A stretch of DNA of 64,000 nucleotides, taken from Streptomyces fagopyri (GTDB lineage Bacteria; Actinomycetota; Actinomycetes; Streptomycetales; Streptomycetaceae). Both the position numbers and the translations under genes were made by a program. A model generated the notes under the pieces. The model did not search any database. It saw only the letters and a list, made by a program, of their open reading frames with translations, and was not told where the DNA came from. Numbering within the stretch: position 1 is the first letter of the stretch; every line of letters begins with the position of its first letter. Shown piece by piece: positions 17,590 to 25,003 of this stretch. The stretch is taken from assembly GCF_009498275.1 (NCBI RefSeq), contig NZ_CP045643.1:5704001-5768000 (forward strand), read 5' to 3'.

Positions 17590-19218
17590 TCACTGTCCGC
17601 CCGTGTCCGGGCCGGCCGAGGACCTCGCGGACACCGGGTCCGTCGGTGCCGCCGCCGGTTCGTCCCGCGAGCCGGGCGGGGCCGGGACGGACGGCGTGGC
17701 GACGGACGGCGCGGAGGCGGCCGGCGCGGAGCGGGCGGGCTCCGGGGCCTCCGGCCGCGGGAACGTCGGCTCCTCCTCCAGCTCGCTCGGCAGCGACGTC
17801 GACGGCTCGCCCAGCGTGTCCAGCGTCCGCCGGGCCAGGGGAGCGAGAAGCGGGGAGAAGTACGGATTGATCTGGAGGGACTCCGCGAGATGACGGCGGG
17901 CGGCCCCGGTCAGATCGAGGCCGCGTTCGATCTGCCCCCGGTGATACACGTACAGCGCGCTGCGCACCCCGCCACCGTGCTCCTTGTCCGTCGCCCGCGC
18001 CGCGAACTTCAGGGCCTCCTTGTTCTTCCCGGCCCGGTGCAGCGCCCACCCCAACGCGTCCGCGACACCGATGCCCGGCTGCCGTTTCCACTCCGCGCGC
18101 AGCCGCCGCACCGCCTCCGCCGCGTCCCCGTGGTCCGCCTCGAACAGCCCGAGGACCAGCGCGTCGTCGACACCGCCCGCGGTCTCCGACCGCACCCGGG
18201 TCCGCACCAGGTCGTACTGCGCCCGCGCCGCCGAGCCGAGGCCCCGCGCCTGGTACAGCTCACCCAGCTCCAGCGCGTACCCCGGCGCGGGCCGCCCGGC
18301 GAACGCCGCCTGGTAGACGCGCGACGCCTCCGGCACCCGCCCGAGCGCCGCCAGCGCGCGCCCCCGCCCGGCGAGCGCGGCCGGCTCGTTCCGGTCCAGG
18401 CGCAGCGCGCCCTCGTAGGAGCGCAGCGACTCCTCACGGTCCCCGCGTTCCCACGCCAGCCGGCCGGCCTCCGCGAGCCAGGCCGCCCGCTCGATCGGCG
18501 TCCGCGCGCCGGTCGCCGCGTCCGACAGCGACGCCACCGCGTCCTCGCGCCAGCCCCGGTCCCAGTACACCTCGGCGGCCCGGGCCATCACCGGCGGCCC
18601 GGAGTGCAGCTTCTGCAGCTTCTCCAGGGCCTTGCGGCTCGCCTTGTAGTCGCCGAGACCCCGGTAGGAGTCGATCAGCAGCGGATACGTCGTCCACTGT
18701 CCGGGCGCCAGCTTCCGCGCCGTCTCCCCCCACTCACGGCCCTTGCGGAAGTCGGCGCGGGAGTTGGCGAGCGCGGCCAGCCCCTGCAGCGCGGCCAGGT
18801 TCCCCGATGGCCCGGTCGCCAGCGACGTACGCAGCGCCCGCTCGGCCTTCGGGAAGTATCCGGGCGTGGCGGTGCGCCGCCCCTGCTCCACGTACGCCGT
18901 GCCGAGCACCGCCCAGGACCGGGCGTCCCGCGGATGGGTGCGCAGATACGCCTCGCGGTCGGCGACGAGCAACGTCAGATCGCGCAGCGACACGGGCACC
19001 CCGGCCGCCACCGCCGTCATCGCCCCGGCCACCGGCCCGGGGGCGGGCAGCGCGGGGGGACGCAGGCCGGAGGGCAGCAGCACCATCACCCCGCCGAACA
19101 CGGCACAGCCCCCGGCCACGCAGATCAGCGCGCGCCGGGCCGCGCGGGAACGGCGCCGCCCGGACCGTTCCCGGGGTACCGGCCCGGTGAGGACCCGCTG
19201 TCGCTCTTCGATCTCCAT
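17590..19218 (-). CDS. TPR-repeat membrane protein
   Basis: The 542-residue product has a basic cytoplasmic N-terminus, one membrane helix (about residues 30-50, 'ALICVAGGCAVFGGVMVLLPS') and then a long series of tetratricopeptide repeats, for example 'AWAVLGTAYVEQGRR', 'LLIDSYRGLGDYKASRKALEKL' and 'LRLDRNEPAALAGRGRALAALGRVPEA'. The tail is Ala/Pro-rich and disordered. Probably an extracellular scaffold. Start MEIEERQ at 19218; another ATG at 19230 is four codons upstream. It is divergent from the FAD oxidase. Confidence 0.8.
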   Translation of the reverse strand: MEIEERQRVLTGPVPRERSGRRRSRAARRALICVAGGCAVFGGVMVLLPSGLRPPALPAPGPVAGAMTAVAAGVPVSLRDLTLLVADREAYLRTHPRDARSWAVLGTAYVEQGRRTATPGYFPKAERALRTSLATGPSGNLAALQGLAALANSRADFRKGREWGETARKLAPGQWTTYPLLIDSYRGLGDYKASRKALEKLQKLHSGPPVMARAAEVYWDRGWREDAVASLSDAATGARTPIERAAWLAEAGRLAWERGDREESLRSYEGALRLDRNEPAALAGRGRALAALGRVPEASRVYQAAFAGRPAPGYALELGELYQARGLGSAARAQYDLVRTRVRSETAGGVDDALVLGLFEADHGDAAEAVRRLRAEWKRQPGIGVADALGWALHRAGKNKEALKFAARATDKEHGGGVRSALYVYHRGQIERGLDLTGAARRHLAESLQINPYFSPLLAPLARRTLDTLGEPSTSLPSELEEEPTFPRPEAPEPARSAPAASAPSVATPSVPAPPGSRDEPAAAPTDPVSARSSAGPDTGGQ

Positions 19219-19316
19219 GGCGCTCACCATGCGCCAGTACGACGACCACATCCCGGCACACGAAGGGTGCGGCAGACGGGGTTCACACCGATGGCCCCGA
19301 GTGCGACGCTGTGATC

Positions 19317-20717
19317 ATGAGCCGTATCGAAGCCCCGCGCGACGACGTCACCGGCACCCTCGTCGACCGTCTCCTGACGGGCCTGCCGAGCGAGGCGGTC
19401 CTCACCGACCCGGACGTCACGGTCTCGTACGCCAACGACATGGCGAGCTTCTGCGAGGCCGGCACCCCCGCCGTCGTCGTCCTGCCGCGCACCGTCGAAC
19501 AGGTCCAGCACGTCATGCGCACCGCGACCGCGCTGCGGGTCCCCGTCGTCCCGCAGGGCGCCCGCACCGGCCTGTCCGGCGCCGCGAACGCCTCGGACGG
19601 CTGCATCGTGCTCTCCCTGGTGAAGATGGACCGGATCCTGGAGATCAGTCCCGTCGACCGCATCGCCGTCGTCGAGCCCGGCGTCGTCAACGCCACGCTC
19701 TCGCGCGCGGTCAACGAACACGGCCTGTACTACCCGCCGGACCCCTCCAGCTGGGAGATGTGCACGATCGGCGGCAACATCGGCACCGCCTCCGGGGGCC
19801 TGTGCTGCGTGAAGTACGGGGTGACCGCCGAGTACGTCCTCGGCCTGGACGTGGTGCTCGCCGACGGACGGCTGATGAGCACCGGCCGCCGTACCGCGAA
19901 AGGGGTCGCCGGCTACGACCTCACCCGCCTCCTCGTCGGATCGGAGGGCTCCCTCGGCATCGTCGTACGGGCGGTGCTGGCCCTGAAGCCGCAGCCGCCC
20001 CAGCAGCTGGTGCTGGCCGCCGAGTTCGGGTCGGCGCGGGCCGCCTGCGACGCCGTCTGCCGGATCATGGAGGGCGGCCATGTGCCCTCGCTCCTCGAAC
20101 TGATGGACCGGACGACGGTGAAGGCCGTCAACGCCCTCGCCCACATGGGACTCCCGGAGAGCACCGAGGCACTTCTCCTCGCCGCCTTCGACACCCACGA
20201 CCCGGCGGCCGACCTCGCCGCCGTGGGCGCGCTGTGCGAGGCCGCGGGCGCCACCCAGGTGGTACCGGCGGAGGACGCGGCGGAGTCCGAACTCCTCCTC
20301 CAGGCCCGGAGGTTGTCCCTCACCGCGCTCGAAGCGGTCAAGGGCACCACGATGATCGACGACGTGTGCGTGCCGCGTTCCCGGCTCGGCGACATGCTCG
20401 ACGGCATCGAGCGCGTCGCGGAGAAGTACTCCCTGACCATCGGCGTCTGCGCGCACGCCGGCGACGGCAACACCCACCCCACCGTCTGCTTCGACGCCAC
20501 CGACCCCGACGAGTCCCGGCGCGCCCGCGAGTCCTTCGACGAGATCATGGCCCTCGGTCTGGAACTCGGCGGCACGATCACCGGCGAACACGGGGTCGGC
20601 GTCCTGAAGAAGGAGTGGCTGGCCCGCGAGATCGGGCCGGTCGGGGTGGAGATGCAGCGCGCCGTCAAGGCCGCGTTCGACCCGCTCGGGATCCTCAACC
20701 CGGGCAAGGTGTTCTAG
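19317..20717 (+). CDS. FAD-linked oxidase (glycolate oxidase GlcD / D-lactate dehydrogenase type)
   Basis: The 466-residue protein has the PCMH-type FAD-binding domain ('VVPQGARTGLSGAANASDGCIVLSL', 'SWEMCTIGGNIGTASGGLCCVKYGVT', 'YVLGLDVVLADGRLMSTG') and the C-terminal GlcD cap with 'VCAHAGDGNTHPTVCFD' and 'GLELGGTITGEHGVGVLKKEWL'. These features fit 2-hydroxy acid oxidation such as glycolate or D-lactate. Start at ATG 19317; GACGCT at 19305-19310 six bases before suggests a leaderless mRNA. No iron-sulfur GlcE/F partner is adjacent. Confidence 0.9.
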   Translation: MSRIEAPRDDVTGTLVDRLLTGLPSEAVLTDPDVTVSYANDMASFCEAGTPAVVVLPRTVEQVQHVMRTATALRVPVVPQGARTGLSGAANASDGCIVLSLVKMDRILEISPVDRIAVVEPGVVNATLSRAVNEHGLYYPPDPSSWEMCTIGGNIGTASGGLCCVKYGVTAEYVLGLDVVLADGRLMSTGRRTAKGVAGYDLTRLLVGSEGSLGIVVRAVLALKPQPPQQLVLAAEFGSARAACDAVCRIMEGGHVPSLLELMDRTTVKAVNALAHMGLPESTEALLLAAFDTHDPAADLAAVGALCEAAGATQVVPAEDAAESELLLQARRLSLTALEAVKGTTMIDDVCVPRSRLGDMLDGIERVAEKYSLTIGVCAHAGDGNTHPTVCFDATDPDESRRARESFDEIMALGLELGGTITGEHGVGVLKKEWLAREIGPVGVEMQRAVKAAFDPLGILNPGKVF

Positions 20718-20810
20718 CGGCGCCCGCCGCCGTATCCGATCCGGCCGGGCCGCCGCGGTACCCGATCCGGCCGGGCGGACGTGGGCGCGCCGCGGTGCCC
20801 GCGCGCCGGT

Positions 20811-21359
20811 TCACTCCCCGTCCTTCGACTCGTCCGACGGCCAGGGGTCGCGCAGCCACAGCTCGTCGGCCGACGCGGATCCCGGCTGGTCGTGGAGGTC
20901 CCCGCGCTCACGGGAGGCCGAGCGCGGCGGAGAGGCCGAGAGCCTGGGGGAGGGCGCCAGCAGCTCGGCGAGACCGTCGTCGATGCCGAGTTGCTCGCCC
21001 TCAGCCCCCGGCGGAACCGCCCGCAGCGTGCGCTCCAGCCAGGCGGACACCTGCTCGGCGGGCGCCTCCAGCAGCGCGTCGCCGTCGGGTGACGTGAGCG
21101 CCATCAGCACGACGCCGCGTCCCGCGACCTTCGTCGGCCACACCCGCACATCGCCGTGCCCGCACGGCCGGAACACCCCCTCGACGAGCAGTTCGCGCGC
21201 GAAGGTCCAGCTGACCGGATGGTCCGAGCCGATGTGGAAGGTGATGTGGACGGCGTACGGGTCGTCGGAGCGGTAGCTGAGCCGGGCCGGCACGGGGATG
21301 CTGTGCTCGGGGGACAGGACGAGGTGCAGTTCGAGTTCGCGTTCCACCACGGTGTGCAT
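20811..21359 (-). CDS. ssgG: SsgA-like sporulation/cell-division protein, SsgG type
   Basis: The first 135 residues match the SsgA-like fold, including 'LYSRSDDPYAVHITFHIG'-type sequence (here 'LSYRSDDPYAVHITFH'), 'VSWTFARELL', 'GVFRPCGHGDVRVWP' and 'GDALLEAPAEQVSAWLERT'. SALPs control septum position and peptidoglycan turnover during sporulation. The 47-residue polar tail makes it 182 residues, longer than the usual 130-145. The neighbours (FAD oxidase, TPR, hppD) match S. coelicolor SCO2924 as I recall, hence SsgG; in that species SsgG ensures septa are not skipped. Confidence 0.85.
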   Translation of the reverse strand: MHTVVERELELHLVLSPEHSIPVPARLSYRSDDPYAVHITFHIGSDHPVSWTFARELLVEGVFRPCGHGDVRVWPTKVAGRGVVLMALTSPDGDALLEAPAEQVSAWLERTLRAVPPGAEGEQLGIDDGLAELLAPSPRLSASPPRSASRERGDLHDQPGSASADELWLRDPWPSDESKDGE

Positions 21360-21615
21360 GTCGGTGCGCTTCCCTTCGTCTACGGGCCTCCAGGACGGGT
21401 CCGTACGAGTGGAGAGCGCGGCGGCGCGGAACCATTACGCGGGTTCGGGAAAATCTTTTGGCGGAGGTGCCGGGGCCGACCTGCCGGGCGGTGACCGGAA
21501 GTGGCGGATCCTTGCCCTAAAGAGGTGGGTACCGCGGGAGCGCCGCTGACGAGGGCGTCGGTCTGGTAGATGTGGAGCCCCCAGAAGACCCCCGAGCAGA
21601 TACGGGACGACGGAC

Positions 21616-23211
21616 ATGAGCGCCCCAACCCCGGCCCCCGGTGACGACAGGCCCCGCGAAGGGTATTACCCGGACCCCTCCATTCCTGGATATGTCCGGT
21701 ACTGGAACGGTGCTGCCTGGGTGCCGGGCACGAGCCGTCCCGCGCCCTCCGACGGCGTGCCGCTCGTGCCCCCGCCGGGCACGCGCCCGGCGGTTCCCGT
21801 ACCCGCTCCGGCACCGGCACCCACCGAGGAGACGGGACCGCACTTCTTCGACGAGGACCCCGGGCCGGCCGTGGAGCCGCGGCGGGTGACCCCGGCCGAG
21901 GCGCAGCACGGCAGCAGGCCCGAGCCCGCGACCGCGTGGGGCGCCGACCGCTCGCGGCAGTCCGGTTTCGGCGGCGAGCAGGACCGGCGGGTCTCCTGGG
22001 GGGCGCCCCAGGGTGCCGACCCGCGTCTGGCGCGCCCGGCGGAGCCCGCCGAAGCGGTCCGGCCGCCCGGCGGCGAGACCCCGCACACGGACGGCACGGC
22101 GACCATCGGACCCGCGGACCCCGCGGGCGCCCCGGAAGGCCCGGCGCCCGACGGCACCTTCGTCTTCCGCCGCCGGCCCGCGGCGGGTCCCGGCGCGGCG
22201 GCCGGCGCCGGAGGGTCCGGGGACGCGGGCCCGGCCGCGGCGAGCGGCGCGCAGTTCGCCGGCCCGGGACAGCAGGCGGCCACGGGACCGTCCGCCGCCA
22301 CCGGCACCCCGGGCACCCAGGACCCCGTCCCCTCCGAGGGCACCATGACCTTCCGCGCGCGCTCCCCGCGCACGGGGCAGCAGAGCGGGGCGCGGGGCGG
22401 GAGCACGGCCCCGGCGGGCGGCGCACCGGGGACGGGCACGCCCGAGGAGGGCCCGGCGGGCGCCGGGGGCGGCTTCGGCGCCGGGCAGGCCGCCGCCCAG
22501 GCGGCCAAGGCGGCCGCGGCCCAGCAGCCGCCGGCCCCGGCCGTCCCCCAGCAGTCCACCGGCCCCGCCGCCACCCCGCTGTCGAGCGGTGCCGGCGGCG
22601 GACAGCCCTCCTGGGCCCAGCAGGTGCACCGGCTCGCGGGCGACGAGGGGCCCGCCGCGCCCTGGAAGCCGCCCGTCGACGACGTGTTCCAGGCCGCGGC
22701 CCGCCGCCACTCCGCGGCACGGCCGGCCGCCCTGGGCAGACGGCTGGTCGCCCGGATCGTGGACACCGCGGTGCTGGCCACCGTCACCGCCGTGGCCGCC
22801 GTACCGCTGGGCACCAAGGCGATCGATCACATCAACGGGAAGATCGACGCCGCCAAGCGGTCCGGGCAGACCGTGACGGTCTGGCTGCTGGACGGCACGA
22901 CCGCCGGCTACCTGGGCGTCTGCCTCGCCGTCCTGCTCCTGTTCGGCGTGGTCTACGACGCGCTGCCCACCGCCCGCTGGGGCCGCACCCTCGGCAAGGG
23001 ACTGTGCGGCATCGAGGTCCGTGACATCGAGGGCCACGAACCCCCGTCCTTCGGCCCGGCGCTGCGCCGCTGGCTCGTCTACAGCGTTCCCGGCGTCCTC
23101 GGCATCGGTGTCGTGGGCGTCCTGTGGTGCCTGTTCGACAGGCCGTGGCGGCAGTGCTGGCACGACAAGGCGGCCCACACCTTCGTGGCCGCCCGGCCGC
23201 CCTCCGCCTAG
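21616..23211 (+). CDS. DUF2510-RDD family membrane protein
   Basis: The 531-residue product opens with a DUF2510 module ('GYYPDPSIPGYVRYWNGAAW'), then about 300 residues of low-complexity Ala/Gly/Pro-rich linker with alternating acidic and Gln-rich runs, and a C-terminal RDD domain with three or so membrane helices ('LGRRLVARIVDTAVLATVTAVAAVPLG', 'GYLGVCLAVLLLFGVVYDALPT', 'RRWLVYSVPGVLGIGVVGVLWCL') ending 'RQCWHDKAAHTFVAA', the usual RDD tail. RDD proteins include ion transporters, but the role of this family is unknown. It precedes a second RDD gene by 94 bases. Confidence 0.85.
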   Translation: MSAPTPAPGDDRPREGYYPDPSIPGYVRYWNGAAWVPGTSRPAPSDGVPLVPPPGTRPAVPVPAPAPAPTEETGPHFFDEDPGPAVEPRRVTPAEAQHGSRPEPATAWGADRSRQSGFGGEQDRRVSWGAPQGADPRLARPAEPAEAVRPPGGETPHTDGTATIGPADPAGAPEGPAPDGTFVFRRRPAAGPGAAAGAGGSGDAGPAAASGAQFAGPGQQAATGPSAATGTPGTQDPVPSEGTMTFRARSPRTGQQSGARGGSTAPAGGAPGTGTPEEGPAGAGGGFGAGQAAAQAAKAAAAQQPPAPAVPQQSTGPAATPLSSGAGGGQPSWAQQVHRLAGDEGPAAPWKPPVDDVFQAAARRHSAARPAALGRRLVARIVDTAVLATVTAVAAVPLGTKAIDHINGKIDAAKRSGQTVTVWLLDGTTAGYLGVCLAVLLLFGVVYDALPTARWGRTLGKGLCGIEVRDIEGHEPPSFGPALRRWLVYSVPGVLGIGVVGVLWCLFDRPWRQCWHDKAAHTFVAARPPSA

Positions 23212-23305
23212 GCGCCCGCGCGACCGCCCGGCGGCCGGTCTCCGCGGTCCCCCGGACGGCCGCCCGCGGGATGCGGAGCCGGGGGGTTCGCGGTCCACTC
23301 GGGCC

Positions 23306-24088
23306 ATGAGCAGCGAACCGCCGCCCCCCGGCTCCGGGCAGCCACCGGAGGAAGACCCGTTCAGGAAGCAGCCCCCGCCGGCTGAGGGCGGCGGCTCCCC
23401 GGACGGCGGTTCCTCGTCCCCGCCGCCTCCGGGGTCGCCGTACGACTCCCCGCACGACAACCGGACGCCGCCGTACGGGAGTCAGCCCCCGCCGTACGGG
23501 AGTCAGCCCCCGCCCCCCGGCGGTCAGCCCCCGCCGTACGGGGGTCAGCAGCCACCGCCCCCCGGCGGCGGCCCCTACGGCGCGGGCGGTGGCGATCCCT
23601 ACGGCTCCGGCGGTCCCTACGGGGGCGATCCGCTGGAGGGCATGCCGCCGCTCGCCGGCGGCGGCAAACGCGTGCTGGCGAGGATCCTCGACATGATCCT
23701 CGTGGGCATCGTGGTGTGGCTGCTGTCCTTGGCGTTCGGGGTCAGCGAGTACAACGTGAACGCGGACCGGATCGAGTACGGCAAGGGCATCGGGCAGTCC
23801 GTGCTCGCCGCGGTGCTCTACACCGGCTACGACACCTTCCTGATCCACAGGTCGGGGCAGACCCTCGGCATGAAGCTGTTCCACATGCGGGTGGCCGACC
23901 TGGACAACGGCGCCACACCCTCCACACAGACCTCGCTGGTGCGCGCCCTGGTGCTGTGGATCCCGTTCGCGTTCTGCTGCGCGTGCATCTGGACGGCGAT
24001 CGCGGGCGGCTGGAGTTTCTTCGACAAGCCCTACAAGCAGGGTCTGCACGACAAGGCGGCCAAGACGGTGGTGGTGGCCACCGACTGA
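23306..24088 (+). CDS. RDD family membrane protein with Pro/Gly-rich head
   Basis: The 260-residue product has a 115-residue cytoplasmic head rich in Pro, Gly, Gln and Tyr with repeated 'PPYGSQPPP' units, then an RDD domain: 'GGGKRVLARILDMILVGIVVWLLSL', 'SVLAAVLYTGYDTFLIHRSGQTLGMKLFHMRVADL' and 'SLVRALVLWIPFAFCCACIW', ending 'KQGLHDKAAKTVVVATD'. The head-plus-RDD layout resembles the upstream gene, so the two may be a tandem duplication that diverged. Function unknown. Confidence 0.85.
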   Translation: MSSEPPPPGSGQPPEEDPFRKQPPPAEGGGSPDGGSSSPPPPGSPYDSPHDNRTPPYGSQPPPYGSQPPPPGGQPPPYGGQQPPPPGGGPYGAGGGDPYGSGGPYGGDPLEGMPPLAGGGKRVLARILDMILVGIVVWLLSLAFGVSEYNVNADRIEYGKGIGQSVLAAVLYTGYDTFLIHRSGQTLGMKLFHMRVADLDNGATPSTQTSLVRALVLWIPFAFCCACIWTAIAGGWSFFDKPYKQGLHDKAAKTVVVATD

Positions 24089-24174
24089 CACACGCGATCA
24101 GCCGCACTCCACGGGGAGACGGCTGACCGGGACGGCGGGTCCGTGCTTCGGGGGCCCGCCGGACGTGCGTGGGG

Positions 24175-24471
24175 TCACGGACCCGCCGGTTCGTGAACGG
24201 GCTCGGGCGACATGGACACGGACGCGGCGACGGACGCGGTCTCGCGCCGCACCGGAACCCGCGCCTGGACGGCGGGGGCCGCGGCGGCCGACGGTACGCG
24301 CTTCGGCAGCGGAACCGTTACGGCGACGAGCAGTCCGAGAGCGAGTGCCGAGAGGGTGATCACCGTGATCCCCAGGCCCGAACTCGTCTGAGACAGCAGC
24401 AGCATGGCGAGCGTCGAGAAGATCACGGTGCAGGAACCGTAGGCGAGCTGTGCGGCGGTCGGACGAGGCAT
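24175..24471 (-). CDS. Small membrane protein (98 aa)
   Basis: Two hydrophobic helices (about residues 8-28 and 32-53) are followed by a basic, then Ala/Val/Pro-rich polar tail ending 'SMSPEPVHEPAGP'. The ATG at 24471 is preceded by GAGGAA at six bases. It is convergent with the RDD gene and divergent from the protease. No family recognised. Confidence 0.6.
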   Translation of the reverse strand: MPRPTAAQLAYGSCTVIFSTLAMLLLSQTSSGLGITVITLSALALGLLVAVTVPLPKRVPSAAAAPAVQARVPVRRETASVAASVSMSPEPVHEPAGP

Positions 24472-25003
24472 GGCGATTCCTCGGGGTGGGGGTACTCCCC
24501 CCGTGCCTCTCGAGAATGGGGGAGGATGCGGACAACAACGGGGGTGGTGCGGCGAACTCGGGTGGTGCGGCGAACCGGGGCGGGGCTCCGAGCCCGGGTG
24601 GAGCCGCGAGCTCGGCTGGAACGGTGAATCGCGGGGCGACAACGCTGTCGACCTGTCAATCCGTGGACGGTCCGGCGTCGCGCCAATCGACTCTATTCGC
24701 CTGCATGCCCGACTGGAACGCCCGGTAAGCGTGACCTAACCCACGGTGCCGGTGCACAGGGGGCGCACGGAGTCATCGCGTCCATCAAGTGGACGTGCGG
24801 ACGCGCCCGTTGGGGGCACTTCGGGCGGTTCGGATACCGAACGAGCGCTCCCATATAGTGCAGTTGACTTGTGCAAGTCAAGATCTGTCTTTTCTTTGGT
24901 AACTCCGGTCGAATGTCGTCACTTGACACGCGTATACGCGCGCGGAGCTCCATGACACCGGGATCCCCCCATCCGCGCGGACGGACGCGGGGGAGGATTT
25001 CAA
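24472..25003. other. 532-bp divergent regulatory region of the secreted protease
   Basis: No convincing gene is present. A Gly/Ala-rich open frame around 24519-24728 is not credible. Signals seen: TATAGT at 24854-24859, a perfect 18-base palindrome at 24864-24881, TTGACA at 24923-24928, and a 12-base palindrome CGCGTATACGCG at 24929-24940. Confidence 0.5.
24854..24881 (+). promoter_or_regulatory. Promoter -10 and palindromic operator of the M6 protease
   Basis: TATAGT (24854-24859) is a good -10 hexamer; transcription would start near 24866, inside the perfect palindrome TTGACTTGTGCAAGTCAA (24864-24881). A repressor binding there would block initiation. The -35 is poor (near 24829-24834), so an activator may also be needed. 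The 5' leader to the GTG at 25004 would be about 138 bases. Confidence 0.55.

Noticed and set aside
24519..24728. Small Gly/Ala-rich frame on the plus strand
   Set aside because: No ribosome site, simple-repeat composition, and it overlaps the promoter side of a better-supported minus-strand gene.
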